Shown: positions 31,912 through 42,287, counted from the first letter of the stretch. The stretch is 64,000 nt of DNA from Anaerolineaceae bacterium (GCA_029265815.1 JAJUGU010000001.1:547941-611940), one strand, 5' to 3'. The notes: generated by a model from the letters alone, not told the origin. Numbers and translations are program-made.

Positions 31912-32844
31912 TCAATTTTCTTCTGGTACTTCGCTTGTTATATAAAGGGGTCGTCCCTTGGCTTCATCGTAGATTCGTCCAACGTACTCACCCAATATTC
32001 CAAGACTGATTAGCTGAACTCCACCCAAGAATAGGACGGCGATTAATGTAGTTGCCTGTCCATAGAAGAATTGTGAACCAACCAGGCGCAATATTATAAC
32101 AACCGGTATGGCAATAATACTAATGCCTGCAGAGATGAATCCAACCCATGTAGCAAGTTGGAGTGGCATATATGAAAAACTGGTAATAGCATTCAAAGCC
32201 AGCTTCAACATTTTTTTCAGTGGATATTTCGTTTTACCAGCAAAACGAGAGGCTCGTTTGTAAGGCACTCCAATTGATTTAAACCCTACCCAGGCCGACA
32301 TTCCTCTTAAGAAACGATGCCGTTCACGCATCGAGTTCATCACATTCACAACTTTTCGGTCGAGGAGTCTAAAATCACCAGTGTCCAGTGGAATCTTTAC
32401 ATCTGTAATCCGGTAGATCGTGCGGTAAAACAGTGAAGCAGTCGCGAGTTTAAACCAAGATTCTCCTTCTCGTTCAGTACGCTGCGCGTAAACCACCTGG
32501 TATCCTTCGCGCCATTTTGCGATCAAATCAAGAATAACCTCTGGTGGATCCTGCAGGTCAGCATCGATGATCACTACGGCATCTCCTCGTGAATAATCCA
32601 ACCCAGCCGTAACAGCAATCTGATGACCAAAATTCCTGGCAAAGATAACCGGTCGAACTCGTTTATCTTTCTTTGCCAGGTCACGGATCATATCAGTTGA
32701 GCCGTCTGTCGATCCATCGTCAACCAGCACAAGCTCCCAACTTTCATTCGTCGAATCCATTACTTCAGAAACACGTTCATAAAGCGCATCCAGACATCCA
32801 GTTTCGTTGAACACCGGAGCAATGATAGAAAACACAGGTTTCAT
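31912..32844 (-). CDS. Family 2 glycosyltransferase, DPM1/GtrB-like, with two C-terminal TM helices
   Basis: [71 protein letters not shown]. Confidence 0.93.
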   Translation of the reverse strand: MKPVFSIIAPVFNETGCLDALYERVSEVMDSTNESWELVLVDDGSTDGSTDMIRDLAKKDKRVRPVIFARNFGHQIAVTAGLDYSRGDAVVIIDADLQDPPEVILDLIAKWREGYQVVYAQRTEREGESWFKLATASLFYRTIYRITDVKIPLDTGDFRLLDRKVVNVMNSMRERHRFLRGMSAWVGFKSIGVPYKRASRFAGKTKYPLKKMLKLALNAITSFSYMPLQLATWVGFISAGISIIAIPVVIILRLVGSQFFYGQATTLIAVLFLGGVQLISLGILGEYVGRIYDEAKGRPLYITSEVPEEN

Positions 32845-34109
32845 CGCATTGAACCTTTCAATTGACTTTGATAACAATCCAATAATGCCTTAATATCAGG
32901 TTCGATTACGGGAGCATTTTTTACTGCCTGCATCGCCGTTTTAATATCCTTTAACCCGTTTCCAGTATTGATGACAAGCACCGGGTCATCTTGTTGGATT
33001 ATCCCTTCGTTTACTGCTTTTTGCAACCCGGCAAAAGCAGTAGATCCGGCAGGCTCTGCAAAGATGCCATATTTTCCTAGGTCAGCAATACCTTCAATGA
33101 TTTCGCTGTCTTTGACCGTGAGATATGCTCCACCGGTTTGAACCGCTGCGCGCACCGCTCTCACACCATCACGCGGTAGATCCACACTGATCGAATCTGC
33201 GATGGTAGTTGAATTCACAGGAATTATTTCTTCACTACCTGAAAAGTATGCGTTGGCCACTGCTGCTGATTTTTCAGATTGCACACCAAACAATCTTGGC
33301 ATCACTTCCATCCATCCCAGTTCGATCAGATCTTTAAACCCCTTATGAAGCCCTGAAATAATATTGCCATCGCCCACAGATACAAAAACACAAAGCGGCC
33401 GGTCTGCAGATTTCTGCTCTCGCATGACTGATTCCCATATCTCAAAGGCGGCAGTTTTTTTCCCTTCAGCAGTAAAGGGATTATAACCTGTGTTTCTACA
33501 GTACCATCCCAGATGCTTTGACGCCTCTATTGATAAATCAAACGCTGAATCATAATTCCCATCAACCAGTATCACTCTGGCACCATATATCAGCATCTGG
33601 GCTATCTTGGCTGGCGGTGCCGTTCGAGGCGCAAGGATCACTGCAGGCTGCCCGATAGCGGCTGCCATTCCGGCCAATGCTGCTCCAGCGTTCCCCGTTG
33701 AAGCAGTAACTACTACCTCAGCTTTGATTTCTCTAGCTCTTGCCACCACCACTGCGCTTGCACGGTCCTTGAATGAAGCCGTAGGATTTCGGCCTTCATC
33801 TTTGATCCATAGTTCATCCAGGTTAAGTATTTCGCGCAGCCCGGGGGGTGTATATAACGGAGTCCATCCTGCATTCTTCAAGGGAGTGCCTTCACCTCCT
33901 GGGTCTGCTACAGGCAAGAGTGGAAGGTACCTCCAAAGAGAAAAATCCGTACGAGAGATGATATCCTCTACCTGGTACTTGGATTTTATCTTTGAATAAT
34001 CAAGGATAACATCTAAGTTTCCATTGCATTTTGGGCAGGAATACAGATGATTAACTGCAGCGTATTCCTTCCCACAAATCGAACACTTGAACCCCAAAAA
34101 GTTCGACAT
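32841..34109 (-). CDS. Threonine synthase-like fold-type II PLP enzyme
   Basis: Zinc-ribbon-like N-terminus [60 protein letters not shown]. Confidence 0.88.
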   Translation of the reverse strand: MSNFLGFKCSICGKEYAAVNHLYSCPKCNGNLDVILDYSKIKSKYQVEDIISRTDFSLWRYLPLLPVADPGGEGTPLKNAGWTPLYTPPGLREILNLDELWIKDEGRNPTASFKDRASAVVVARAREIKAEVVVTASTGNAGAALAGMAAAIGQPAVILAPRTAPPAKIAQMLIYGARVILVDGNYDSAFDLSIEASKHLGWYCRNTGYNPFTAEGKKTAAFEIWESVMREQKSADRPLCVFVSVGDGNIISGLHKGFKDLIELGWMEVMPRLFGVQSEKSAAVANAYFSGSEEIIPVNSTTIADSISVDLPRDGVRAVRAAVQTGGAYLTVKDSEIIEGIADLGKYGIFAEPAGSTAFAGLQKAVNEGIIQQDDPVLVINTGNGLKDIKTAMQAVKNAPVIEPDIKALLDCYQSQLKGSMR

Positions 34110-34117
34110 AGTTTATC

Positions 34118-35110
34118 CTATTCTCGTTCGAATGGAATTCCCAGGGATGCCGGAGGTGACGTGCGCAGCATTCTAAGGATTTTTGATACGATCAAACGCG
34201 GTTTTTCTGGCATGGCTGCCAATTCACGCTCGACCCATTCTGCCCTGCCGATGTTGACAAGAAGCAGGGTAAAGATCATTAGTGGAAACGGCGCAGCCTG
34301 CAGGATTTGGATCGGAATATTTGTATTTGATTGAAGTGTGATCCCCAGCTGTTGAAGACCAGCAAAGAAATATGCGCCAAATGCAACCCTCAAAGGATGC
34401 CAGCCGCCAAAAATTGTTATGGCAAGGGCAATCCAACCTACACCATCCAGACCGGAAAGTTGCCCAGACCAGCCGATCTTCACCGCTAAAGAATACATTG
34501 GCCCAGCCAATCCGATGAGTGCCCCTCCAACCAGTGTGTACATGTATCTTTGAAAATTAACATTCACACCCCGGTTGTAAGCTGCGGCAGGACGCTCACC
34601 AATTCCTTGCAATTGAAGTCCAGGGCGAGTTTTATACAGGTAAACATACGCGAGGATGATAAATAGATACGAGGCATATACCAGTACATGATGATTGAAA
34701 AAGATGGGGCCAATCACCGGTATGTCCACTAGAAAATCTATCGGGGTTTTGGTCAGGAAGATACCTGGTTTGTTGTTGTAAGGGGCTCCGAGAAAATATG
34801 CCAGATCTCGGCAGAGCGTAGCTAAAATGAAACCAATGGCTACCTGTGATTGCTTCAACGTGATACTGCTGAAAGCCACCACAGCAGCAACCGCCATCCC
34901 GATCAATGCGCCAATAAGAAAACCAAGCAGAAGACTGCTGGTATTTAACGCAACAACAAAACCAGCCATTGCTGTGAGCAGGATAGTGCCATTCACAGAA
35001 AGGTTGGTAATTCCACTTTTCTCAATGAAATTTTCACCAATTGCTGCAAAAAGGATTGGAACCGCATACTCCATAATGCCGGCAAGGGTTGTTAGAGTCG
35101 TATTATCCAT
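34118..35110 (-). CDS. ABC transporter permease (BMP/nucleoside type)
   Basis: ENFIEKSGITNLSVNGTILLTAMAGF; GERPAAAYNRGVNVNFQRYMYTLVGGALIGLAGPMYSL. Confidence 0.9.
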   Translation of the reverse strand: MDNTTLTTLAGIMEYAVPILFAAIGENFIEKSGITNLSVNGTILLTAMAGFVVALNTSSLLLGFLIGALIGMAVAAVVAFSSITLKQSQVAIGFILATLCRDLAYFLGAPYNNKPGIFLTKTPIDFLVDIPVIGPIFFNHHVLVYASYLFIILAYVYLYKTRPGLQLQGIGERPAAAYNRGVNVNFQRYMYTLVGGALIGLAGPMYSLAVKIGWSGQLSGLDGVGWIALAITIFGGWHPLRVAFGAYFFAGLQQLGITLQSNTNIPIQILQAAPFPLMIFTLLLVNIGRAEWVERELAAMPEKPRLIVSKILRMLRTSPPASLGIPFERE

Positions 35111-35116
35111 GAACGT

Positions 35117-36190
35117 CTATCCTTTTTTATACAATCGTTGCCGTACACCGTTCGTCATTACCACAAAGAGCACAAGGAAACCTTGCAGCACACCAGCCAG
35201 GTACGAGTTGAGTCCCATATATTGAAGTTCAACATTTCCCACACTTAATGCTGCAAAGAAGAAAGCCACAATGGATGACAAGATTGGATGATAATTGACC
35301 AGCATAGCAACCAGTAATCCCAAAAATCCATATCCAAAACCAGCATCCGGAATCAAACTAAATTGCTTTGAAGTAACCAAAATTGATCCAGCAACGCCTG
35401 CAAAGATTCCACAAATGCCAAACGCAAGCAGAAAATAACGAGTCGTCGGAATGCCCAGTAAATGAGCAGCCCGGTCATTCTTTCCAATTGCTTTTAATCT
35501 CAATCCAAAGTGTGTACCTTTCAACATCAAGGCCACAAAGATAGCCCCTATCAATGCAATGACCACAATCACAGGGCTGAGACTGGTTCCCGGCAGATAG
35601 GTAAGCCGAAACTGCGGATCGATCCATTCGGTTCCACTCATCGAGGCGACTCCAGGCCGTTTCCAGGGTCCAAAAATCAACCAAATTGCTAAAGCTTTTG
35701 CAACAAAGTTTAGACCTAATCCGCCAAAAATTTCATTCACACCACCATAAATTCGCATCACACCTGGTAATATTGCCCACAAAAAGCCGCCTAGTGCTCC
35801 GGCAAGGAAAGCGATGGTGATCACAATCCAGGGATCCAATCCTGTTTGATCCAGAAAACGGAAAGCTCCCACGCAAAATACTGACCCCACCACAACCTGA
35901 CCTTCCATACCAATATTCCATAAACCCGCAGTGAAGGTGAACAATAAGCCTGATGTAGTTAATACCAGTGGTACCCATGAAGCGATCACTGCTGACACTT
36001 TCTGAGTTGATGAAAAAGCGCCAAGCACAATATTCCAGTATGCTTTTAGTGGTTGAGCATTGGCTACCAGTAAGATCAAAGATGTTATCAACAAAGCCAT
36101 GATTACGGCCCCTACCCGTAATCCCAGGTCAAGCCAGTTAATCCTGGACCGTAGAGAGGTAGTTTGTGGGGATTTTTCTTGCACTGTCAT
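35117..36190 (-). CDS. ABC transporter permease (BMP/nucleoside type)
   Basis: TAGLWNIGMEGQVVVGSV; YGGVNEIFGGLGLNFVAKALAIWLIFGPWKRPG. Confidence 0.9.
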   Translation of the reverse strand: MTVQEKSPQTTSLRSRINWLDLGLRVGAVIMALLITSLILLVANAQPLKAYWNIVLGAFSSTQKVSAVIASWVPLVLTTSGLLFTFTAGLWNIGMEGQVVVGSVFCVGAFRFLDQTGLDPWIVITIAFLAGALGGFLWAILPGVMRIYGGVNEIFGGLGLNFVAKALAIWLIFGPWKRPGVASMSGTEWIDPQFRLTYLPGTSLSPVIVVIALIGAIFVALMLKGTHFGLRLKAIGKNDRAAHLLGIPTTRYFLLAFGICGIFAGVAGSILVTSKQFSLIPDAGFGYGFLGLLVAMLVNYHPILSSIVAFFFAALSVGNVELQYMGLNSYLAGVLQGFLVLFVVMTNGVRQRLYKKG

Positions 36191-36209
36191 ATCGTCACAT
36201 CTCCAAGAT

Positions 36210-37673
36210 TTACCAGCCTATGCCGCCAATTAATTGCCCTAGTTCATCCACACTGGTCGTATTCGCATCGATCGGTTCCGATACCATCCCTCCAAAAAAG
36301 ACGAGGATCCGGTCGCTGTATTGAATAATTTCTTCAAGATCGGCCGAGATAAAAACAATACTTGTACAGTCGGCACATCTTTCTTTCATTTTTTTCCATA
36401 TCCAGATCGAAGATTCAATATCGAGACCGCGTGTAGGATGTTCCATCAAGATAAGATTCAATTTTTCACGCATCAGGGCTAACAACGCGCGTTGTTGGTT
36501 TCCACCAGACAGTTGCTCGACTTTGCTGTATGGAACCCCCTTGATTCGAAAATCATTAATCCTTGATTGGGTTAAGTTCAAGGCTTCTTTTTGCGAGATC
36601 AATAACTCATTATGCTCTTCAGATAAAATAAAATGTTCAGTCAGTGTCAACCCGGGGATTAATCCTTCTTCCATACGTGAAGCAGGTATGTACGAAATGC
36701 CTGCCTTTAAAAAGTTCTCATATCTTTTTCCGGCATAGTTCACATCATTGATCATGATCTTGCCGCAAACAGGTCGTTTGATTCCCGCCAGCATCTGCAG
36801 GAACAACTTTTGACCCGAACCTTCCATTCCAGCCAGCCCGAGAATCTCACCCCGGTAGAGGGTCAGATTAATATTACGCAATCGAAGCCGGTAATCTTCT
36901 ATTCCAATATTTTCAAGTCGCAGCAACGGCTCTGGCCTACAGGCAGTCGTTTTCGCGCCGATCTTTATTTCCTTGTCGAACATTAATTGAATGAACTCGT
37001 CAGTATTATAAGGAGGAGTTAATTCTCCAGCTACCTTTCCCTGACGAAAAACGGCAACTCTATCGCATAAACCTTGAACATCTTCTAATTTATGAGAAAC
37101 AAAAATAACCGTTAGATCCTGTTTTGCCAAAGTTACGAGGGTGGCGAATAGTTTTTCCTTCTGATTGGCTGAGATGCCTGTGGTTGGTTCGTCTAGGATC
37201 AAAATGCGGACGCCCATCCATAACAGACGCAGGATCTCCAATTGCTGCCGTTCGCCTACGGTCAGCGTTTCAACGTATGCATCTGGATTGATCTGGAAAC
37301 CAAATTTTTGAGATAGCTCTTGAATTTGTTTTTCAACTTGGGTCCGATTAAGAAAAAGACCCCCGTGTTGACCAAGCAGAAAATTGTCAATCACACGCAT
37401 GGGTGGAAAGTCCAACGGATCCTGGTGAAGCATTCCAATTCCAAGCCTGATCGCATCATCCGGTGATTTAATCTTAACCAGGTTACCATCCAGCAGAATT
37501 TCACCCGAATCGGCGTGGATAAACCCAGAAAGGATTTTCATCAGGGTGCTTTTACCTGCGCCATTTTCTCCTAATATTCCCTGAATGGTGCCAGATGTAA
37601 TCTTCAGGCTGATGTCATCGTTCGCATGAACTTTACCAAACCACTTGTGAATGTTGCGAAGCTCAATATTCAT
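36210..37673 (-). CDS. Duplicated ABC transporter ATPase (BMP/nucleoside type)
   Basis: GILGENGAGKSTLMKILSGF, LTVGERQQLEILRLLWMGVRILILDEPTTGIS, second half with LSGGNQQRALLALMRE. Confidence 0.95.
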   Translation of the reverse strand: MNIELRNIHKWFGKVHANDDISLKITSGTIQGILGENGAGKSTLMKILSGFIHADSGEILLDGNLVKIKSPDDAIRLGIGMLHQDPLDFPPMRVIDNFLLGQHGGLFLNRTQVEKQIQELSQKFGFQINPDAYVETLTVGERQQLEILRLLWMGVRILILDEPTTGISANQKEKLFATLVTLAKQDLTVIFVSHKLEDVQGLCDRVAVFRQGKVAGELTPPYNTDEFIQLMFDKEIKIGAKTTACRPEPLLRLENIGIEDYRLRLRNINLTLYRGEILGLAGMEGSGQKLFLQMLAGIKRPVCGKIMINDVNYAGKRYENFLKAGISYIPASRMEEGLIPGLTLTEHFILSEEHNELLISQKEALNLTQSRINDFRIKGVPYSKVEQLSGGNQQRALLALMREKLNLILMEHPTRGLDIESSIWIWKKMKERCADCTSIVFISADLEEIIQYSDRILVFFGGMVSEPIDANTTSVDELGQLIGGIGW

Positions 37674-37685
37674 GCACTCGTCCTG

Positions 37686-37729
37686 TAAAAAAAATTATAG
37701 GGGAAGGCGTAAAAAATACCTTCCCCTAT
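37686..37729 (-). terminator. Terminator between the BMP lipoprotein and the ABC ATPase
   Basis: Minus strand TAGGGGAAGG-N11-CCTTCCCCTATAATTTTTTTT. Confidence 0.85.
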
Positions 37730-37742
37730 ATTATGGATCAAA

Positions 37743-38948
37743 TTACTCGCTCTGACCTTCCATACCTTCAAGAAGTTGCGGCAAATACCAGATTTCCTGT
37801 TTGGTAGCAGCCACACCATCAGCAAGGTACTGCGTTCCATCCTGAAGATTAATCGGGCCAGTCCACAGGTTCAGACCACTGCCCAATTCACCAATGAATT
37901 TATCGATCAAGGCTGAGTTTTCTTCAGATAGTGCGCCACCTTTGTTGAATCCAACAGCTGAAGTATCAGGATTGTTAATGTCAGACCAATCCGGACCGTT
38001 CAGATCGAAGCTGGATTTCCAGGTGCCATCCTGAATGGACTTGATCGCTGCAAGGTAAGCAGGACCCCAGTTGAAATACTCAACACCGAGGCACACATCA
38101 TCTGCCCCTTCACAGGCTTTGGCATAATCATACGGGATTGCCCACACCTGCTTGCCATCAGCAGTAAATTTTTTCGCTTCGGTTAACGCTTCAGTGGTGT
38201 CGATGGAGCTGATGACTACATCATAACCGGTGTTGTAGAAATCATCTGCAACCTGCGTAGGATCAAGAGTGGTGCCGGGGATATTGAACCAGAAACCAAT
38301 CCAGGTCACTTTGAATTCGAGGTCAGCAGGATCTTTCCCAAGGTATTCAGTCCAGCAATATTTGGCGCCAAGATATGCAGAAGCCGCAAAACGTCTGGTT
38401 TCTTCATTGATCAATGGGCCAAGGAAACCAATCTTTCCTGTCTGGGTGGTGAGTGCTGCTGCACAACCGGCGATCATTTTTCCATATTCCATTTCACCCA
38501 TGATGTTTTTCAGGTTAGGAAGATCAATATAATTTTTGCCTTCCTTCCATGCTGTGTCACCAGAAGCATGAATCACATAAATATCAGGGTGTTCCTGGGC
38601 AAATTTAATCGCGTTGTCTTTCATGTCATCGGAATTGAAGATGACCAGTTTGGCACCCTTGTTGGTTGCCATATCAGTGGCCAGCTCAGCGCCTGTTTGA
38701 ACCTGTCCACCAGGTCCCTGGAAAACATTCTCAAGATAGATCATTTCTGTACCAGGGAGTTTTTCCTGTACATAAAGACCACCATCATAATGCGCCTGGC
38801 TCCAGCCCATATCGTTTGCGGGGCCGATCAGCAGCATGCCAAAGGTGAATTTTTCACCAGCAGCCGGGCCGGTTTTGGCGCACGCCGAGAGCAAGAGCGC
38901 CAAAATCAAAAGCATACTCACTACTAACCAAACTCTTTTCGAAAACAT
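37743..38948 (-). CDS. BMP-family substrate-binding lipoprotein (start MFSKRVWL)
   Basis: Signal peptide ending LLLSACAKT; FTFGMLLIGPANDMGWSQAHYDGGLYVQEKLP; SSIDTTEALTEAKKF. Confidence 0.9.
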   Translation of the reverse strand: MFSKRVWLVVSMLLILALLLSACAKTGPAAGEKFTFGMLLIGPANDMGWSQAHYDGGLYVQEKLPGTEMIYLENVFQGPGGQVQTGAELATDMATNKGAKLVIFNSDDMKDNAIKFAQEHPDIYVIHASGDTAWKEGKNYIDLPNLKNIMGEMEYGKMIAGCAAALTTQTGKIGFLGPLINEETRRFAASAYLGAKYCWTEYLGKDPADLEFKVTWIGFWFNIPGTTLDPTQVADDFYNTGYDVVISSIDTTEALTEAKKFTADGKQVWAIPYDYAKACEGADDVCLGVEYFNWGPAYLAAIKSIQDGTWKSSFDLNGPDWSDINNPDTSAVGFNKGGALSEENSALIDKFIGELGSGLNLWTGPINLQDGTQYLADGVAATKQEIWYLPQLLEGMEGQSE

Positions 38949-39081
38949 AGATTCTCCTCCTGGAATGTATTGCCTGTTATCAAGAAATAGAATAGTACTG
39001 GAAGCAAGAAACCGATTTTGGGGTGCCCCACCTCCTTTCAACTTTAAAATAACCATGTTACGAAAAGGAAGAAAAGTGCAA

Positions 39082-39093
39082 TTGTCTAGACGA
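39082..39093. promoter_or_regulatory. Candidate GntR/HutC-type operator upstream of the BMP gene
   Basis: TTGTCTAGACGA contains the palindrome GTCTAGAC. Confidence 0.45.
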
Positions 39094-39185
39094 CTTGCTG
39101 TATACCCCAATATTGTACATCACAAACAATAAACATACCCTGATAAGAATCTTAAAATATCATACCAAAAATCACATCAAAAAGA

Positions 39186-39220
39186 AAAGGGCTTTACGAG
39201 ATTTCGTAAAGCCCTTTGGG
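39186..39220 (-). terminator. Intrinsic terminator downstream of carbamate kinase
   Basis: AAAGGGCTTTACGA-N4-TCGTAAAGCCCTTT inverted repeat; minus-strand TTTTCTTTTT follows. Confidence 0.8.
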
Positions 39221-39224
39221 TGAA

Positions 39225-40181
39225 TTATTCTTTTACGATCCAGGTGCCAGTCTCACCTCTGAGCGCCCGCCCGATATTTTCGGGGTTCGTAATCAAGGCC
39301 TGCTTGCCGCCTCTCTCGAGGTAATTGATGATTGCTTGAATCTTGGGAGCCATAGAACCTTTGGCAAAATGAGTTCCCTCAGCCAGGTAAGCTTTGGCTT
39401 CCGCCAGGGTCATCCGGTCCAACCACTTCTGATCTGGTTTTCCAAAGTTGATGGCCACTTTTTCAACCGCAGTGGAAATCACGAAAAGATCCGCGTTAAT
39501 TTCGTTTGCAAGAAGGCTGCTGGCGTAATCTTTGTCGATGACTGCAGCAGTGCCAATGCATCCACCTTGACCATCGTCAATCACAGGGATACCACCGCCA
39601 CCAACGGTCACAACAACGACACCGGCATCGATCAGTTTCTTCACGGCTTCAATTTCAACCACTTCGATGGGAATTGGAGAAGCAACAACGCGTCTCCAAC
39701 CACGTCCGGCATCTTCGACCACGGTCCAGCCCATCTCGTTCGCGCGTTTCTTCGCTTCAGCTTCATCCATAAATCCACCGATCGGTTTGGTGGGGTTCTG
39801 GAATGCTTTATCGTTCTTATCCACTTTCACCTGGGTGATGACAGTGGCTACAGGTTTATTAATTCCACGGCGGGCAAATTCATTCTGCAGATTCTGCTGC
39901 AACATGTAGCCGATTGCTCCCTGGCTGTCTGCACCACAAACATCCATCGGAACTTCATGCATACCTTCGTATTTCGCTGCAATTTCAGACCTGCGAATGA
40001 TAAAACCAACTTGAGGACCATTTCCATGACCGATGGCCACATCCCAGCCAGCTTCGATCATGTCTGCGATATGCTTCGTGGTCTCGGTTGCTGCCCTATA
40101 CTGGTCCTCAACTGTTACCTTTTTCGGGTCAAGGATAAGTGAGTTTCCACCAACTGCTACTACTGCCAATTTCTTCGCCAT
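39225..40181 (-). CDS. arcC: Carbamate kinase
   Basis: AVVAVGGNSLILD; IGHGNGPQVGFIIRRSEIA; VVTVGGGGIPVI; DKDYASSLLANEINADLFVISTAVEKV. Confidence 0.95.
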   Translation of the reverse strand: MAKKLAVVAVGGNSLILDPKKVTVEDQYRAATETTKHIADMIEAGWDVAIGHGNGPQVGFIIRRSEIAAKYEGMHEVPMDVCGADSQGAIGYMLQQNLQNEFARRGINKPVATVITQVKVDKNDKAFQNPTKPIGGFMDEAEAKKRANEMGWTVVEDAGRGWRRVVASPIPIEVVEIEAVKKLIDAGVVVVTVGGGGIPVIDDGQGGCIGTAAVIDKDYASSLLANEINADLFVISTAVEKVAINFGKPDQKWLDRMTLAEAKAYLAEGTHFAKGSMAPKIQAIINYLERGGKQALITNPENIGRALRGETGTWIVKE

Positions 40182-40213
40182 CGTAAATCATTTCCTTTTC
40201 TAAATAAAAAATA

Positions 40214-41194
40214 TTAACTCATGGTCAAAGCCATCACCGCTTCTTGAACATGCATGCGATTTTCGGCTTCGTCGTACACCACCGATTGCGGACCATCAAT
40301 GACTTCATCCATCACTTCAATGTTCCGGTCAGCGGGCAACGGATGCATATAAATTGCATCCGGTTTTGCTAATTTCATTCGGCGTTCGTCAGTGAGCCAA
40401 TTCTCATATTTCTTGATAATCTTGGCCCCTTCCTCGGCATCAGGTGTGTGAACCATGGCACCCCATGATTTGGCATAAATAACGTCTGCATCTTTAAATG
40501 CCTCATCCATGTCATCGACCACCTCAAATTTCGTTCCAAACTTACGCGCCTGCTCTTCAGCCATCTGCATGATCTCAGGCATGAGTCGAAATTCAGGGGG
40601 ATGTGCCAGTGTAATATCCATTCCAAAGCGCGGCATTTGCAGAACTAATGATTGTGGAACAGACATTGGTTTCTGGTAAGACGCTGCATACGCCCATGAG
40701 ACAACCATCTTTTTCTTCCGTAAATCTCTGCCTTTTTTCTCAATAATGGTCATTAAATCAGCTAGACACTGGAAAGGATGGTAAACATCACATTGCATAT
40801 TGAGCACGGGAACGCGAGACGCTTTCGCAACCTCGTTCAGATATTTATTACCCAGACCCCAGTCACAATGACGGATGGCAATACCGTCGAAATAGCGGCC
40901 AAAAATCTCTCCGATTTCTTTGGGTGTATCGCCATGTGAGATTTGAGTCGTGCGCGACTCAATAAAAGCGGCGTGCCCTCCCAGATGTGCCATTCCGGCT
41001 TCGAATGAACCGCGTGTTCGCGTACTGCTGAAGAAGAAAAGCATTGCCAAGACTTTGTCGCGCAAGTAAGGGGTGAGTTCATTCAGCGCTCTCTTCCTTT
41101 TCAGGTCAAAAGCAACATCAAGAACGGTTTCAACTTCTTCTTTTGAAAAGTCGAGATCAGATATTAAATCTCGGCCTCGAAGATAAGTTTGCAT
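40214..41194 (-). CDS. YgeW-like carbamoyltransferase
   Basis: FFFSSTRTRGSFEAGMAHLGGHA (STRTR), MQCDVYHPFQCLADLMTI, SWAYAASYQKPMSVPQSLVLQMPRFGMDITLAHP, MHPLPAD. Confidence 0.88.
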   Translation of the reverse strand: MQTYLRGRDLISDLDFSKEEVETVLDVAFDLKRKRALNELTPYLRDKVLAMLFFFSSTRTRGSFEAGMAHLGGHAAFIESRTTQISHGDTPKEIGEIFGRYFDGIAIRHCDWGLGNKYLNEVAKASRVPVLNMQCDVYHPFQCLADLMTIIEKKGRDLRKKKMVVSWAYAASYQKPMSVPQSLVLQMPRFGMDITLAHPPEFRLMPEIMQMAEEQARKFGTKFEVVDDMDEAFKDADVIYAKSWGAMVHTPDAEEGAKIIKKYENWLTDERRMKLAKPDAIYMHPLPADRNIEVMDEVIDGPQSVVYDEAENRMHVQEAVMALTMS

Positions 41195-41242
41195 TTTTCC
41201 TCCAAAAATTTAATACCAGTTTGATTATACCCGGTACCCGGG

Positions 41243-42193
41243 TCATTCCATCTTACCTAACACAAGTGCAAGCAAAGCCATGCGCAATACTACACCATTA
41301 AACGCCTCTTGCCAGTATCGTGACCAGTGTGTAATGTCCACATCTGTTGGAATTTCGTCCATGCGTGGCAGTGAATGGAGTAGAATAGCATCTGATTTTG
41401 CTTTTGTAAAGAGCAATTCGCGGGTGATTTTGTAATTATCTGGTGTAAGGCCATGTTCCTCAACTTCATGACGAGACCTCGAATAATCGGGTTGAACGAC
41501 CGGTTCTACCAGAATGACATCCGCCTCGGCGATGACCTGCTCTACATGTTCAGCTTCCTTAAAATTGACAGAATACTTCCGTAGATCCTCCTTAAACTCG
41601 TTAGTTAAAGACATATCTGGCGGAGACACAAAAGTGATCGGGCAATCAAATTGCGAAAGCGCGTATCCGAGTGAGTGCATCGTTCGCATGCGCATGTCTC
41701 CAACTGCCAGCCATTTTAATCCATCAATCGTGCCCTTTTCGGTTAAAACCGTGTACAGATCGGTAAGAATTTGAGTGGGATGTTCACCCCATCCATCCCC
41801 GCCATTGATGATGGGAATCGATGCCCATTTAGCAGCCTCGTGTGGAGCACCTTGCTGGAAATGGCGCATGACAATGACATCTCCATAATATTCAAGCATC
41901 TTGACAGTATCTTTGATTGACTCCTGATAAAAATCTCCTGCTCGAGTCATTTTCGCATCCGAGAAGCCCGTCACATGACCTCCCAGTCGATGCATCGCGG
42001 CCTCATGCGCCAAACGGGTTCGGGTACTGGGCTGATAGAAGGCAGTCACCAGTGTTTTCTCAGCCAGAAGGTCCGAATTTCTCCTGCTCTTTGCAATAGG
42101 CGCCATCTCATCCGCCACCTCAAACACATGGAAAAATTCTTCACGCTCAAATTCCTTCAAAGACAAAATATCTCGACCTAAAAAGCTGCGCAT
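41243..42193 (-). CDS. Aspartate carbamoyltransferase-like protein (start MRSFLGRDIL)
   Basis: YQPSTRTRLAHEAAMHRLGG, IINGGDGWGEHPTQILTDLYT, LLHSLPRMDEIP. Confidence 0.88.
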   Translation of the reverse strand: MRSFLGRDILSLKEFEREEFFHVFEVADEMAPIAKSRRNSDLLAEKTLVTAFYQPSTRTRLAHEAAMHRLGGHVTGFSDAKMTRAGDFYQESIKDTVKMLEYYGDVIVMRHFQQGAPHEAAKWASIPIINGGDGWGEHPTQILTDLYTVLTEKGTIDGLKWLAVGDMRMRTMHSLGYALSQFDCPITFVSPPDMSLTNEFKEDLRKYSVNFKEAEHVEQVIAEADVILVEPVVQPDYSRSRHEVEEHGLTPDNYKITRELLFTKAKSDAILLHSLPRMDEIPTDVDITHWSRYWQEAFNGVVLRMALLALVLGKME

Positions 42194-42287
42194 TTTACCC
42201 CTCCATAAATGACTATGATCTGAGAACCTTATGTCTGCAAGAGGCAATTATTCCAGGATTAATCCTCCTTGTTTTCAAACTTAAGAA

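Noticed and set aside
39020-39050. AAAGGAGGTGGGGCACCCC on the minus strand of the BMP leader, looking like a perfect SD for an upstream small ORF
   Set aside because: No ATG/GTG/TTG with a sensible reading frame at SD spacing; could be a standby or structural element but evidence is insufficient.
39216-40142. 308-aa ORF on the plus strand antisense to carbamate kinase
   Set aside because: The minus-strand frame has unmistakable carbamate kinase motifs; the plus ORF is the usual antisense shadow with no recognisable domain or RBS.
41222-41240. ACCCGGTACCCGGGT palindrome between the two carbamoyltransferases
   Set aside because: Short GC-rich palindrome without T-tract or recurrence elsewhere; not enough to call an operator or terminator.
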